Assembly: GCA_026400275.1 (NCBI GenBank) | Contig: JAPLPK010000072.1 | Coordinates: 1 to 54,899, forward strand | Reading direction: 5' to 3' | DNA length: 54,899 bases | Origin: Burkholderiales bacterium | GTDB lineage: Bacteria; Pseudomonadota; Gammaproteobacteria; Burkholderiales; Burkholderiaceae_C | Shown: piece after piece, positions 28,777 to 37,483 of the stretch | Numbering within the stretch: position 1 is the first letter of the stretch | How the letters are laid out: the number at the start of each line of letters is the position of its first letter | The notes under the pieces: model-generated | Told to the model about the DNA's origin: nothing | The model's database searches: none | Seen by the model: only the letters and a program-made list of their open reading frames with translations | Translations under genes and position numbers: made by a program

Positions 28777-31102
28777 ATGCCCACAAAACCCACGTCTAGT
28801 GCCCCGCCTCCCGCGCCCAAGTCCCGATCCACTCTGGCCACCTGGTCCCTACGTTTGCTGCTGTGGGGCTCAGGTATCGTTGTTGCGGGCGTACTGGCTG
28901 TTGCATTAGCTATCGGCATCGCACTGGCGGTTGCGTACCCCAACTTGCCCGATATTTCGGATCTTTCCGACTATCGCCCCAAGCTTCCTTTGCGGGTGTT
29001 CTCGTCCGAGGGCATCTTGTTGGGCGAATATGGGGAAGAACGCCGCTCCTTAACGCCCATCAAAGAAATCCCGCAGGTCATGAAAGATGCCGTTCTGGCC
29101 ATCGAAGATGCGCGCTTTTACCAGCACGGCGGCGTGGATTACAAAGGCATGGTGCGCGCCACGCTGGCCAATTTGGGGCACGTCAAAAGCCAGGGCGCCT
29201 CGACCATCACCATGCAGGTGGCGCGTAACGTCTATCTGACCGCTGAGAAAAGCTATACACGCAAGATCTATGAAATCCTGCTGACCTTCAAGCTGGAGCA
29301 CGCCTTCAGCAAGGACCAGATTCTGGAAATCTATATGAACCAGATCTTCCTAGGCAACCGTGCCTATGGCTTTGCAGCTGCGGCAGAAACCTATTTCGGC
29401 AAACCACTGAAAAACATCTCGGTTGCCGAGGCCGCCATGTTGGCAGGCCTGCCCAAGGCACCCTCCGCTTACAACCCGATCACCAACCCGTCCCGCGCCA
29501 AGGTGCGTCAGCAGTACATCATTACCCGGATGGAGGAAAACGGCTTCATCACCGAGGAACAGGCCAATGCCGCGCGCAAGGAAGAGCTGAAAGTTCGCTC
29601 TGGCGCCAGCAACGACCGCGTACATGCCGAATACGTGACCGAAACCGTGCGACAGCTGATGTTCAACCAATACGGCGAAGAAACCTACACCCGTGGGCTG
29701 AATGTGTACACCACGCTCAAAGCCGAAAACCAGGACGCAGCCTACAAATCCCTGCGCAGGGGCTTGATGGACTTCGAGCGCCGCCAGATCTACCGCGGCC
29801 CGGAAAAATTTGTCACTTTGCCCACCAAAGCCGATGAAGTGGACGATGCGATTGACGAAGCCTTGACCGACCACCCAGACAACGGCGACGTAATGTCAGC
29901 CATCGTGCTGGACGCCAACCCCAAGAAGATCACTCCTGTCCGACAAAGCCCCGCCCAGTATCAAGATCCGCCGCGGCGCCATCATCCGCGCCACCAAGAC
30001 GCCGAAAAACACCTGGGAAATCACCCAGCTGCCCGAGGTCGAAGGCGCTTTCGTTGCCCTGGACCCACGCGACGGAGCCATCAAGGCGCTGGTCGGAGGC
30101 TTCGACTTCCAGAAAAACAAGTTCAACCACGTTACCCAGGCCTGGCGCCAACCAGGCTCCAGCTTCAAGCCATTTATTTACTCCGCGGCGCTGGAAAAAG
30201 GCTTTACGCCGGCCACGGTGGTCAACGATGCGCCGCTATTCTTTGACGCGGGCGTGACCGGCGGCCAGCCCTGGGAGCCCAAAAACTACGACGGTAAATT
30301 TGAAGGTCCGATGCCATTGCGCACCGCCCTTGCCAAGTCGAAAAACATGGTGTCCATTCGCATTCTGCAAGCGGTGGGACCCCAAACGGCCCAGGAATGG
30401 ATCACCCATTTCGGCTTCGAGGCCGAAAAGCACCCGGCCTACCTGACCATGGCACTGGGCGCGGGCTCGGTCACACCCATGCAGATGGCCACGGCTTACT
30501 CGGTATTTGCCAATGGCGGCTACCGCATCAACCCCTGGCTGATTACCAAGGTCACAGACCAACGCGGAAAGGTGCTGGTGGAGACCAAGCCCAACGGACT
30601 GAACGAGACCATGCGCGCCATCAGCCCGCGCAACGCGTTCATGATGTCTAGCCTACTGAATGAAGTCACGTTGCGCGGTACTGCCGCCTCGGCCCAGCGC
30701 ATCTTGAAACGCCCCGACGTGTACGGGAAGACCGGCACCACCAACGACTCGATAGATGCCTGGTTCGCGGGCTACCAGCCCACGCTCACCGCCATCACCT
30801 GGATTGGCTACGACACCCCACGCAACCTGGGCGCACGCGAAACCGGCGGCGGGTTAAGCCTGCCGGTGTGGATCAGCTTCATGGAAAAGGCCCTCAGCGG
30901 CGTACCCGTGGCAGAACTCGTGGCACCCGAGGGCGTGACCAACGTGGGCGGAGAATGGTTCTACAACGAATACAGCCGCACCAGCGGAGTCTCCAGCCTG
31001 GGCCTAGACGACAAGGGGGCCGCCACCAATGGCGGCACAGCGCCCCCAGCACCACCGGCCACCGAGGAGCGCAACCGCATCCTCGACCTGTTCAAGAACT
31101 GA
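28777..31102 (+). pseudogene. mrcA: Penicillin-binding protein 1A, disrupted by frameshift
   Basis: The bifunctional peptidoglycan synthase PBP1A is encoded in two frames. The first (28777 to about 29934, ~386 residues) has the membrane anchor (about 28-54) and the GT51 transglycosylase domain with catalytic E110 in AIEDARFYQHGG. The second begins near 29933 with LLSDKAPPSIKIRRGAI and carries the transpeptidase motifs SSFK, SKN and KTGT. At the junction the protein passes from KKIT straight to LLSDK, whereas relatives have roughly 20 extra residues of the OB-like linker here. This suggests a small out-of-frame deletion, or a sequencing/assembly error. Both halves are otherwise intact, which argues for a recent event or an error. 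The conserved neighbours pilM, cyaY, lptM and lysA are normal for this gene. Confidence 0.85.
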
Positions 31103-31432
31103 TCAGGCGGAGAACACCAGCGGCAGGCCCGCCTGCGCGCTGGCATCACGCGACAGGCTGGCAAAAAACTCGCCCTGGCCCTTGGTATCTCTCCACTGCT
31201 CGCTATCAAACTTGTAGTGGTAGCCGCCCGACTTGGCGGCCATCCATACCTCTTGCAGAGGCTTTTGCAGATTGATGATGATCTGGCTGCGGTTAGGGAA
31301 GGTCAGTGTCACCATGCCGCCGGTGCGCTGGTTGTCGATATCCGCGTCGGTGCTGTCGTTGATGCGGTCGCAGCTTGCCTCCACAGCCTGAAGCAAAATT
31401 TCTGCGCGGTCCATGAACTCGGGGTCGGTCAT
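31103..31432 (-). CDS. cyaY: Iron donor / frataxin-like protein CyaY
   Basis: A 109-residue frataxin homologue that modulates iron-sulfur cluster assembly. It shows the acidic N-terminal helix with [12 protein letters not shown], the strand [18 protein letters not shown] and the segment [15 protein letters not shown] with the conserved Trp. It is convergent with the PBP1A gene, whose stop is directly adjacent, and divergent from lptM with an 11-base gap between start codons, so their promoters must overlap neighbouring coding sequence. Confidence 0.95.
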   Translation of the reverse strand: MTDPEFMDRAEILLQAVEASCDRINDSTDADIDNQRTGGMVTLTFPNRSQIIINLQKPLQEVWMAAKSGGYHYKFDSEQWRDTKGQGEFFASLSRDASAQAGLPLVFSA

Positions 31433-31443
31433 ACAATTTCGCC

Positions 31444-31635
31444 ATGTTGAAGTTAAGCCAAATTCTAGTCAGACCCGTTGTTGCTACCGCCTGTATGGTG
31501 ATTCTGGGCGCCTGCGGCCAGAAGGGTGAGCTCTACCACCCGACCGAACCAGCCGCAGCCAAGCGCGCCACGCTGCCGCAAACACTGACGCCAGAGATAC
31601 TTAAACCGGCAGAAAAGCCAGCCTCTGCCCCCTGA
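31444..31635 (+). CDS. lptM: LPS translocon maturation lipoprotein LptM (YifL-like)
   Basis: A 63-residue lipoprotein with lipobox ILGAC and the family signature [10 protein letters not shown] right after the lipidated Cys. In E. coli LptM helps assemble the LptDE outer-membrane LPS translocon. The gene between cyaY and lysA is conserved in proteobacteria. The tail is Pro/Ala-rich. Confidence 0.9.
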   Translation: MLKLSQILVRPVVATACMVILGACGQKGELYHPTEPAAAKRATLPQTLTPEILKPAEKPASAP

Positions 31636-31769
31636 AAACCGCGACTTAAAGTGTTTTGCCGGAAAAGCTTGGATCTACAGGCTCGACCGTGAAAACACCT
31701 TGTATTCGCCATGGCCTTTGCCCTGCTGGCGCAACTAACATGGCACACACTTTTTTGCTCGACCATCCT

Positions 31770-33047
31770 ATGACCTCCACGCCCCTGCCCGGCCAGCCCC
31801 ATATTGCCTACCAAGACAACGTCCTCTGCGTGGAAGGCCAGTCGCTGGCGGCGCTGGCGCATACCCACGGTACGCCCTTGTACGTGTACTCCAAAGCCGC
31901 GATGCTGGACGCGCTAGCAGCCTACCAGCGCGGCTTTGCAGGGCGCAATGCGCAGATCTGCTACGCCATGAAGGCCAACTCGTCCCTGGGCGTGCTGCAG
32001 GTCTTTGCCGAAGCAGGCTGCGGATTTGACATCGTGTCCCAAGGGGAGCTGGAGCGGGTGCTGGCCGCAGGAGCCGTGCCGTCCAAGGTGATCTTCTCAG
32101 GTGTGGGCAAGACCCGCGCCGAAATGCGCCACGCCCTGCAAGCGGGTATTGGCTGCTTCAACGTGGAAAGCACAGCCGAGCTGGAAGTGCTGAACGAGGT
32201 AGCCCTGTCCCTGGGGCTGCGCGCACCTATCAGCATCCGCGTGAACCCGAACGTAGACCCCAAGACCCACCCCTATATTTCCACCGGGCTCAAAGGCAAC
32301 AAGTTCGGTATTGCCCACGAAGACACACTCGCCACCTACCAGCGCGCCGCCAGCTTGCCCGGCCTGGAGGTGAAGGGCATTGACTGCCATATCGGCTCGC
32401 AGATCACCGAAGAAACGCCCTACCTGGACGCCATGGACCGCGTGCTGGACCTGGTGGACGCCATCGAAGCCGCCGGCATCACCCTGCACCACATCGACTT
32501 TGGTGGCGGCCTGGGTATCAACTACCAAGGCGACACGCCACCTGCCGCCGACGCGCTGTGGCACAAGCTGCTGGCCAAGCTGGACGCACGCGGCTACGGC
32601 CAACGCCAGCTGATGATCGAGCCCGGCCGCTCCCTGGTGGGCAATGCCGGTGTCTGCCTGACCGAGGTGCTCTACCTCAAGCCCGGCGAGCAAAAGAACT
32701 TCTGCATCATCGACGCGGCCATGAACGACCTGCCCCGCCCGGCCATGTACCAGGCTTACCACCACATAGCACCAGTCACGCCACGCGCAGATGTCACCAC
32801 TGCGTACGACGTGGTCGGCCCGGTGTGTGAAAGCGGCGACTGGATTGGCCGCGACCGCGACCTGGCGGTGCAACCCGGCGACGTGCTGGCCGTGCTGTCC
32901 GCTGGCGCCTACTGCATGAGCATGGCCAGCAACTACAACAGCCGGGGCCGCGCGGCGGAAATCCTGGTGGATGGAAACAAGGCCCACGTCATTCGCGCAC
33001 GGGAAAGCCTGGCCGACCAGCTGCGCCTAGAAACGCTGGTGCGTTAA
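31770..33047 (+). CDS. lysA: Diaminopimelate decarboxylase
   Basis: LysA makes lysine from meso-diaminopimelate using PLP. The 425-residue protein has the PLP lysine K68 in CYAMKANSS, the phosphate-binding GGGLGI segment after HHIDF, the specificity-helix segment IEPGRSLVGNAG, and CESGD near residue 350 that supplies an active-site Cys across the dimer. I chose the ATG at 31770, since upstream in-frame ATGs (31656, 31740) add residues without family similarity. A hairpin repeat immediately follows the stop. Confidence 0.94.
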   Translation: MTSTPLPGQPHIAYQDNVLCVEGQSLAALAHTHGTPLYVYSKAAMLDALAAYQRGFAGRNAQICYAMKANSSLGVLQVFAEAGCGFDIVSQGELERVLAAGAVPSKVIFSGVGKTRAEMRHALQAGIGCFNVESTAELEVLNEVALSLGLRAPISIRVNPNVDPKTHPYISTGLKGNKFGIAHEDTLATYQRAASLPGLEVKGIDCHIGSQITEETPYLDAMDRVLDLVDAIEAAGITLHHIDFGGGLGINYQGDTPPAADALWHKLLAKLDARGYGQRQLMIEPGRSLVGNAGVCLTEVLYLKPGEQKNFCIIDAAMNDLPRPAMYQAYHHIAPVTPRADVTTAYDVVGPVCESGDWIGRDRDLAVQPGDVLAVLSAGAYCMSMASNYNSRGRAAEILVDGNKAHVIRARESLADQLRLETLVR

Positions 33048-33048
33048 A

Positions 33049-33110
33049 TACTATTATTTTGATAGCTACCAGCGCATGTATTACTTGCGCTGGCGGGCTA
33101 TTTGGCCAAT
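33049..33110 (-). repeat. Interspersed hairpin repeat downstream of lysA
   Basis: Core GCGCA-N9-TGCGC at 33072-33090 extended to a 7-bp stem CCAGCGC/GCGCTGG, with GATAGCTA on the left side. Read in minus orientation. It starts two bases after lysA and may act as its terminator. It marks the left edge of the accessory block and is in the same orientation as the copy at 41889-41940. Confidence 0.8.
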
Positions 33111-33118
33111 AAATGGCT

Positions 33119-33583
33119 TTAGCTTTTGAGTGGAATGCCGCCCAGCCTCTTCAGCACGGGCTGCACTTTCAGGATGTGCTGGATCTCGGAGCCGAACATG
33201 AGGTACAGCAACCCCCAATACACCAACAGCGCAATCAGGGGCGCCATGCCGTTCGTTACCGAGGCAATGCCTCCGTAGATCGCAGCGCCAAACCCTAGGC
33301 CCATCAGCAGCACAAAAACCAAGGTCGCCATGCTGCGGGACCAGTAGTAAATCTTGCCTCCGGGCAGCTTCACGCCGACGATGTTTTTGCCCGCCAGGTA
33401 CAGCGTTACCGGATGGCCCAGGCCCCGGGACATGAAGTCCTCCAGGCTTTGGGCCGTGGTGACTTTTTGCAGGATATGGTCCCCAATTTCGATGGTGTCG
33501 TAGCGGACAAATGATTTGCCCGCCGCGTTGCGGGTGACTGCTGCACTGCCGAGCATGGCCAGTGTTCCAGATATTTCTTGCAT
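33119..33583 (-). CDS. Inner-membrane protein of unknown function
   Basis: A 154-residue protein I do not recognise. The N-terminal ~75 residues look soluble and strand-rich (YDTIEIGDHILQKVT, HPVTLYLAGKNIVGVKL). Two hydrophobic segments follow at about residues 86-106 and 114-132, then a basic tail. ATG at 33581-33583 lies 20 bases after the stop of the preceding lipoprotein gene; a GTG at 33619 would overlap it. Position downstream of the lipoprotein gene suggests a two-gene unit divergent from the sigma factor operon. Confidence 0.65.
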   Translation of the reverse strand: MQEISGTLAMLGSAAVTRNAAGKSFVRYDTIEIGDHILQKVTTAQSLEDFMSRGLGHPVTLYLAGKNIVGVKLPGGKIYYWSRSMATLVFVLLMGLGFGAAIYGGIASVTNGMAPLIALLVYWGLLYLMFGSEIQHILKVQPVLKRLGGIPLKS

Positions 33584-33603
33584 GGCGATGTCGCTTTTGG
33601 AAG

Positions 33604-34773
33604 TTACTTCTTGCTGCACAAGGTGACGCTACGGGCACCATCGCGCTCCACCGCCAATACGCTGGCCGACAGCGGCAGCGCCAACACGCCACTTCCGTTG
33701 AAAGTGCTGACAACCATGCCTGGGAAGGTCAGCAAGGCTCCATTGCTGGCGTTCACCTTGTTGTAAGACAGGGTTTCTGTCCAGCTGCTGGGGGTTTCTG
33801 CAGGGTTGGTCACGGCGTTGGTGTTGCCGTTGATCGCCAGGGTGGCGGTAGCGTTGCCGACCGGGCAGGTCCATCCGCCATTGAGCTCATTACCCTGCAA
33901 GGTTTGCGCCTTCACCGCGTAAAAGTTACCCACACGCACCGTGTTGCTCAAGCCGCTGTCGCCATTGCCATAGCGGTCGATCAGCAGCACGGTGCCCAGG
34001 TTGCCGTTTTGCACCAGCAGATTGCCAAAGTCGTGGGTCTGGTTGTCGCCGCCTGTGATGGTTAATTTGTAGAAGCCTCCATTGCTGCCGCTCACTTTGC
34101 TGACGGCCAGCACGCCCTTCTCGGGTGCCTGGCCACTGCTGTCTACCACGGTGCAATTGCCGCTGCTATCCACCCCGCCACCCACACACAGGGTTGCGCT
34201 GGCGCCATTGCTGGAAATCGACAGCTGGCCTGCGTAGAACTCGCTGTTCGTGCCGCCCACCTTGTCGCGGGTGCTGCCGATGAAGTTGTAGATACCGGCC
34301 AGCTTGCTGGCGTCAGCCACTTGGTAGGGCGTGCCCGAGACTTGGGCGGTTTGCCCTCCCACAGTCATGCTGCCCAGCAAGGCGCCCGTACGGGTGTCTT
34401 GGGTCAGGCTGACTTTGTTGGCCAACGTGTAGGTAACCACATCGCCCACAACGGTACGGCTCAGGGTGCCGGACTCGGCAGCCAGGGCGTATTGCGAGTT
34501 GTTGGGCGTCAAGGTGTAAGCCCCTGTGGTTTTGTTCACCACCAGGCGCCAGGTGTCGCCGATGCTGGCCAGCACGTCAAAGGCTTCTGAATTGCTATCG
34601 CTGGAGATAGTGGTGGCCGACAACGCGGTCAGGTTGTTGGAAGCCGCAGTTGCCACCGGCGAGGCCGTGTTGCTGCTCGTATCCGATGTCCCGCCGCCGC
34701 TACCGCCGCCGCAGGCGGTCAAAGCAGCAACCAAAAGAGCCGAGAGAGTCAGATGGATTTGTGGTGTCTTCAT
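33604..34773 (-). CDS. Lipoprotein of unknown function, divergent from sigma factor
   Basis: A 389-residue predicted lipoprotein: lipobox LTAC with Cys near residue 21, then a GGGSGGG linker and Ser/Thr/Asn-rich beta-strand sequence. Two Cys pairs later in the protein (around CVGGGVDSSGNC and the WTCPVGN ... LCSKK segments) could form disulfides. I do not recognise the fold. It starts 105 bases from the sigma factor gene on the opposite strand, so both could share a regulatory region and the lipoprotein could be a target of that sigma factor. This is inference from position. Confidence 0.72.
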   Translation of the reverse strand: MKTPQIHLTLSALLVAALTACGGGSGGGTSDTSSNTASPVATAASNNLTALSATTISSDSNSEAFDVLASIGDTWRLVVNKTTGAYTLTPNNSQYALAAESGTLSRTVVGDVVTYTLANKVSLTQDTRTGALLGSMTVGGQTAQVSGTPYQVADASKLAGIYNFIGSTRDKVGGTNSEFYAGQLSISSNGASATLCVGGGVDSSGNCTVVDSSGQAPEKGVLAVSKVSGSNGGFYKLTITGGDNQTHDFGNLLVQNGNLGTVLLIDRYGNGDSGLSNTVRVGNFYAVKAQTLQGNELNGGWTCPVGNATATLAINGNTNAVTNPAETPSSWTETLSYNKVNASNGALLTFPGMVVSTFNGSGVLALPLSASVLAVERDGARSVTLCSKK

Positions 34774-34878
34774 GAGGGGGTCCGTAGTAAAAAAAGTAGC
34801 CGCCCGTCTTATTCGCTGCCGCGACACATTCGGTTCAAAAAATATGCACCGCTACGCAGCTATCATTCCGCCGACCCC

Positions 34879-35484
34879 ATGCAGCCCCAGTCCCATCCGT
34901 CCGAACTGCTCGCCGCCATCCGCACCGGTGACACCCGCGCCCTTGACAGCCTGTACCGCAGCTGGTCGGCCAAGGTGCGGCTGTTTGCGCGCATGCAACT
35001 GGCGCCCAGCGGCTTGGATGCAGAGGCGCTGGCCGACGAAATCACGATTGATGTGTTCCACGACCTGTGGCGTGCGCCCGAGCGATTCGACGGACGTGTG
35101 GCCTTCAGCACCTGGTTGTTCACCCTGGCACGTAACAAAGCCATTGACCGCCTGCGCCATCTGCAACGCCGCGTGCCCACGGAAAGCCTGGACGATCTGG
35201 ATGGCATAGACCCACCCGCCGACACGCAGTACGAGCCCCCTGCACAACTGGCACAACGGCAACGGCAGCACGGCGTGATGGACTGCCTGCGCCGCCTGCG
35301 CAACCCGCTGCAGCGCGAGGGCCTGATGCTCTGGGCGCTGGAGGACATGCCCCTGGCCGACATTGCACTGCTGCAAAACAGCCCTGAAAACACCGTCAAG
35401 ACGCGGCTCTACCATGGCCGCCTGAACCTGCGCGCCTGCCTGGAACGCTGGTTGGCCCAAGAAGGAGGCTCCGATGGCACATAG
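34879..35484 (+). CDS. ECF-type RNA polymerase sigma factor
   Basis: A 201-residue sigma-70 family protein with region 2 (about residues 23-98, with ADEITIDVFHDLWRAPERF and FSTWLFTLARNKAIDRLR) and region 4 (about 135-188, with MPLADIALLQNSPENTVKTR as the helix-turn-helix), and no regions 1 or 3, so it is an ECF factor. I chose ATG at 34879 to match the usual distance to region 2, though no clear ribosome site precedes it. It overlaps the next gene by 11 bases, the normal layout for sigma/anti-sigma pairs. The target promoters are unknown; ECF factors usually activate their own operon. Confidence 0.92.
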   Translation: MQPQSHPSELLAAIRTGDTRALDSLYRSWSAKVRLFARMQLAPSGLDAEALADEITIDVFHDLWRAPERFDGRVAFSTWLFTLARNKAIDRLRHLQRRVPTESLDDLDGIDPPADTQYEPPAQLAQRQRQHGVMDCLRRLRNPLQREGLMLWALEDMPLADIALLQNSPENTVKTRLYHGRLNLRACLERWLAQEGGSDGT

Positions 35485-36004
35485 CCATTTAGACAGCGAT
35501 GCGGACGCCGCACTGCACACCAGCCTGCAGCAGGCCCTGCACGCCGAGCTGACACACATCGATCCCGAAGCCGGGCTGGCCCAGTTGCACGCCCGCCTGC
35601 AAGCCGACGCAGCCCATGCTCCGGTACGCGCGCCCCAGCCGGCCTGGCACGATAGCCTGCGCCGCTGGTTCACCCGCTGGCCCACCGCCCTGGCCAGCCT
35701 GGTCATCGTGCTGCAGGCCGGGCTGCTGGCCTGGCAGAACCACGCGCCCCAGGAAGCCGCAGTGGCTTGGCGCGGCGGCGAGTTAGATGCCCTGCGGGCG
35801 GCCACGACCCCCGTGGTGGTGCAGTTCGCACCCCAAGCCTCGCTGCAAGAAGTCAGCGCCCTGCTGCACAGCCTGCAAGCTGAAGCCATTGCTGGCCCTG
35901 ATGCCCGTGGGCAATGGACATTGGCCCTGCCGGCCACGCAGGCCGAAGCGGCACTGGCAAGCCTGCGTGCAAGCCCCCTGGTGCACTCGGCCACGGCCCC
36001 GTGA
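35474..36004 (+). CDS. Probable membrane anti-sigma factor
   Basis: A 176-residue protein with a cytoplasmic N-terminus (about 1-65), one membrane helix (about 69-88) and a periplasmic part. This topology and the 11-base overlap with the sigma gene point to an anti-sigma factor. It lacks the zinc-binding His/Cys motif of ZAS-type anti-sigma factors. The periplasmic segment 113-175 (VVVQFAPQASLQEVSALLH, then GPDARGQWTLALP, then ASPLVHSA) has the beta-alpha-beta-beta-alpha-beta rhythm of ferredoxin-like protease propeptides of the inhibitor I9 type. That likeness is by eye only. If real, it would give the periplasmic domain a natural contact to an exported protease. The stop overlaps the GTG start of the caspase-family gene. 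Confidence 0.72.
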   Translation: MAHSHLDSDADAALHTSLQQALHAELTHIDPEAGLAQLHARLQADAAHAPVRAPQPAWHDSLRRWFTRWPTALASLVIVLQAGLLAWQNHAPQEAAVAWRGGELDALRAATTPVVVQFAPQASLQEVSALLHSLQAEAIAGPDARGQWTLALPATQAEAALASLRASPLVHSATAP

Positions 36005-37401
36005 CACTCCGCGCGCTGAGCCGCACACTGTGCGCCGCGCTGGCGTGCCTGGCACTTGTAGCCACAGCCCACGCTGAACGCTATGCCGTCTTGGTAGGCG
36101 TGTCGCAACTGACCTACCAGCCACGCAGCCTGTGGCTGGACGGACCGCAACACGACGTACAAGCCCTGCAAGCCACCCTGCCCGCCCAAGGCATTCGCGC
36201 AGACCACACCACCGTGCTGGCGGACGGCGTCGCTGGCGCCACCCCACCGACCCAGGCCGCTATCCTGAATGCGCTGGACGCACTCACTCCCCGGCTGCGG
36301 TCTGGCGACAGCGTGTTGCTGTACTGGTCGGGCCACGGCGTGCGCAGCCCGGCCCTACCCAAGCTGCGCCAGGAACCCGATGGGCAAGACGAATACCTGC
36401 TGGCACGCGATGCGCAGCTTGAGCGCCGCAGCGGCACCCCTGTGCTGCGCGGGGCCGTGCACGATGCTGCGCTGGGTGCGCGCATCGACGCGTGGCAAAC
36501 CCAGGGCGCACAGGTGTTTGCGGTGTTCGACTCCTGCCACGCCGCGTCCAGCACGCGAGATATGGCGCCCACCGGACTGCGCTGGCGCGGGCTGGAACTG
36601 CGCCAACTCGCCCCAGCGCCAGGCCGGCCCAACATAAACATTGACCCCGACGGCTCCCTGCCTGCACCCCAGCCGCGCCCCACATTTGTGGCGTTTTACG
36701 CCAGCGAAAGCCACCAACGTACGCCCGAATGGAAGGGCGCAGGGCTATTCACCCAGGCCCTGCTGGCGGCCTGGACCGCAGGCCAACCCAGCTACCGCAG
36801 CCTGGCGGCATCCACCCTGCAGCAGTACCAGCGGCTGGCCGCCCGCCTTCCCATTGCCCGCAGCACCTGGCCATCGCCTTTGTTCGAAGGTGATCTGGAT
36901 GCACCGCTGTGGGGGCACAGCCCTCCGCGCAGCGCAGATGAGCGCTTGCCTGGAGCTGCTGGGCTTTCAGCGCCAGCCCCGCTACCAGACGGTGTGCGGG
37001 CCGGCATCAGCCTGCAGCGCCCAGGTCAAGCTACACAGCGGATCAACGCCCAGGGAAACAACGACCTAGGTCGTTTGCCCGCAGGCAGTCTGCTGACACT
37101 GGTGGTGGAGAACACCAGCGGCACGTCGCTGGACATGGCACTCACCTACCTGCCCCGCCAGGGCGCATCCCGCGTGCTGTACCCAGCGCAGGCTGGCGAT
37201 ACCAACCGGTTAGAAGCCGGCACACCCGCATCACCAGCGCGCTGGCAGCAGGCTTTTGCGCTAACCGATGACGGTGCCAAAGGCCAAGAATCACTGCAAT
37301 TGACCCTGGCGCCTGCATTGCCACAGTCGCTACCGCGAACCTTTTCCGCCGGGGAAGATAGCGGACCTGCGCCTTGGTGGGCGCGCATTACGTGGCGCTG
37401 A
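36001..37401 (+). CDS. Exported caspase-family (peptidase C14) protein
   Basis: A 466-residue protein with a signal peptide (residues 1-25, likely cleaved after AHA before ERYAVLVGV). The caspase-like p20 domain follows: strand RYAVLVGVSQL, the catalytic His H112 in YWSGHG and catalytic Cys C179 in FDSCHAAS. Both dyad residues are present. The C-terminal part (about 330-466) is beta-rich, with segments such as LLTLVVENTSG, and resembles the DUF4384-like domain seen after bacterial caspase homologues. Start is GTG at 36001-36003, overlapping the previous stop (GTGA), so it is translated with the sigma/anti-sigma pair. Substrate unknown. Export to the periplasm or surface is the notable feature. 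Confidence 0.88.
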   Translation: MTLRALSRTLCAALACLALVATAHAERYAVLVGVSQLTYQPRSLWLDGPQHDVQALQATLPAQGIRADHTTVLADGVAGATPPTQAAILNALDALTPRLRSGDSVLLYWSGHGVRSPALPKLRQEPDGQDEYLLARDAQLERRSGTPVLRGAVHDAALGARIDAWQTQGAQVFAVFDSCHAASSTRDMAPTGLRWRGLELRQLAPAPGRPNINIDPDGSLPAPQPRPTFVAFYASESHQRTPEWKGAGLFTQALLAAWTAGQPSYRSLAASTLQQYQRLAARLPIARSTWPSPLFEGDLDAPLWGHSPPRSADERLPGAAGLSAPAPLPDGVRAGISLQRPGQATQRINAQGNNDLGRLPAGSLLTLVVENTSGTSLDMALTYLPRQGASRVLYPAQAGDTNRLEAGTPASPARWQQAFALTDDGAKGQESLQLTLAPALPQSLPRTFSAGEDSGPAPWWARITWR

Positions 37402-37429
37402 GCAGCCGCAATACGCGCCTATCTTTTGT

Positions 37430-37483
37430 GCCTCTAGCGCATATAAATAGTGCGCAAGCAGCTATATTTTAGATAGCAAAACA
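37430..37483 (+). repeat. Interspersed hairpin repeat between caspase and CHAT genes
   Basis: Core GCGCA-N9-TGCGC at 37437-37455 followed by AAGCAGCTAT and GATAGC at 37472-37477. It overlaps the 3' end of the TPR-CHAT gene, providing its stop and last codons (LLSKI). It sits between two convergent genes and may terminate transcription from one or both sides. Confidence 0.82.

Noticed and set aside
35474-36004. Zinc-binding (ZAS) anti-sigma factor
   Set aside because: No His-x3-Cys-x2-Cys motif is present; the protein has no cysteines in its cytoplasmic part. Kept as an anti-sigma candidate on topology and gene order only.
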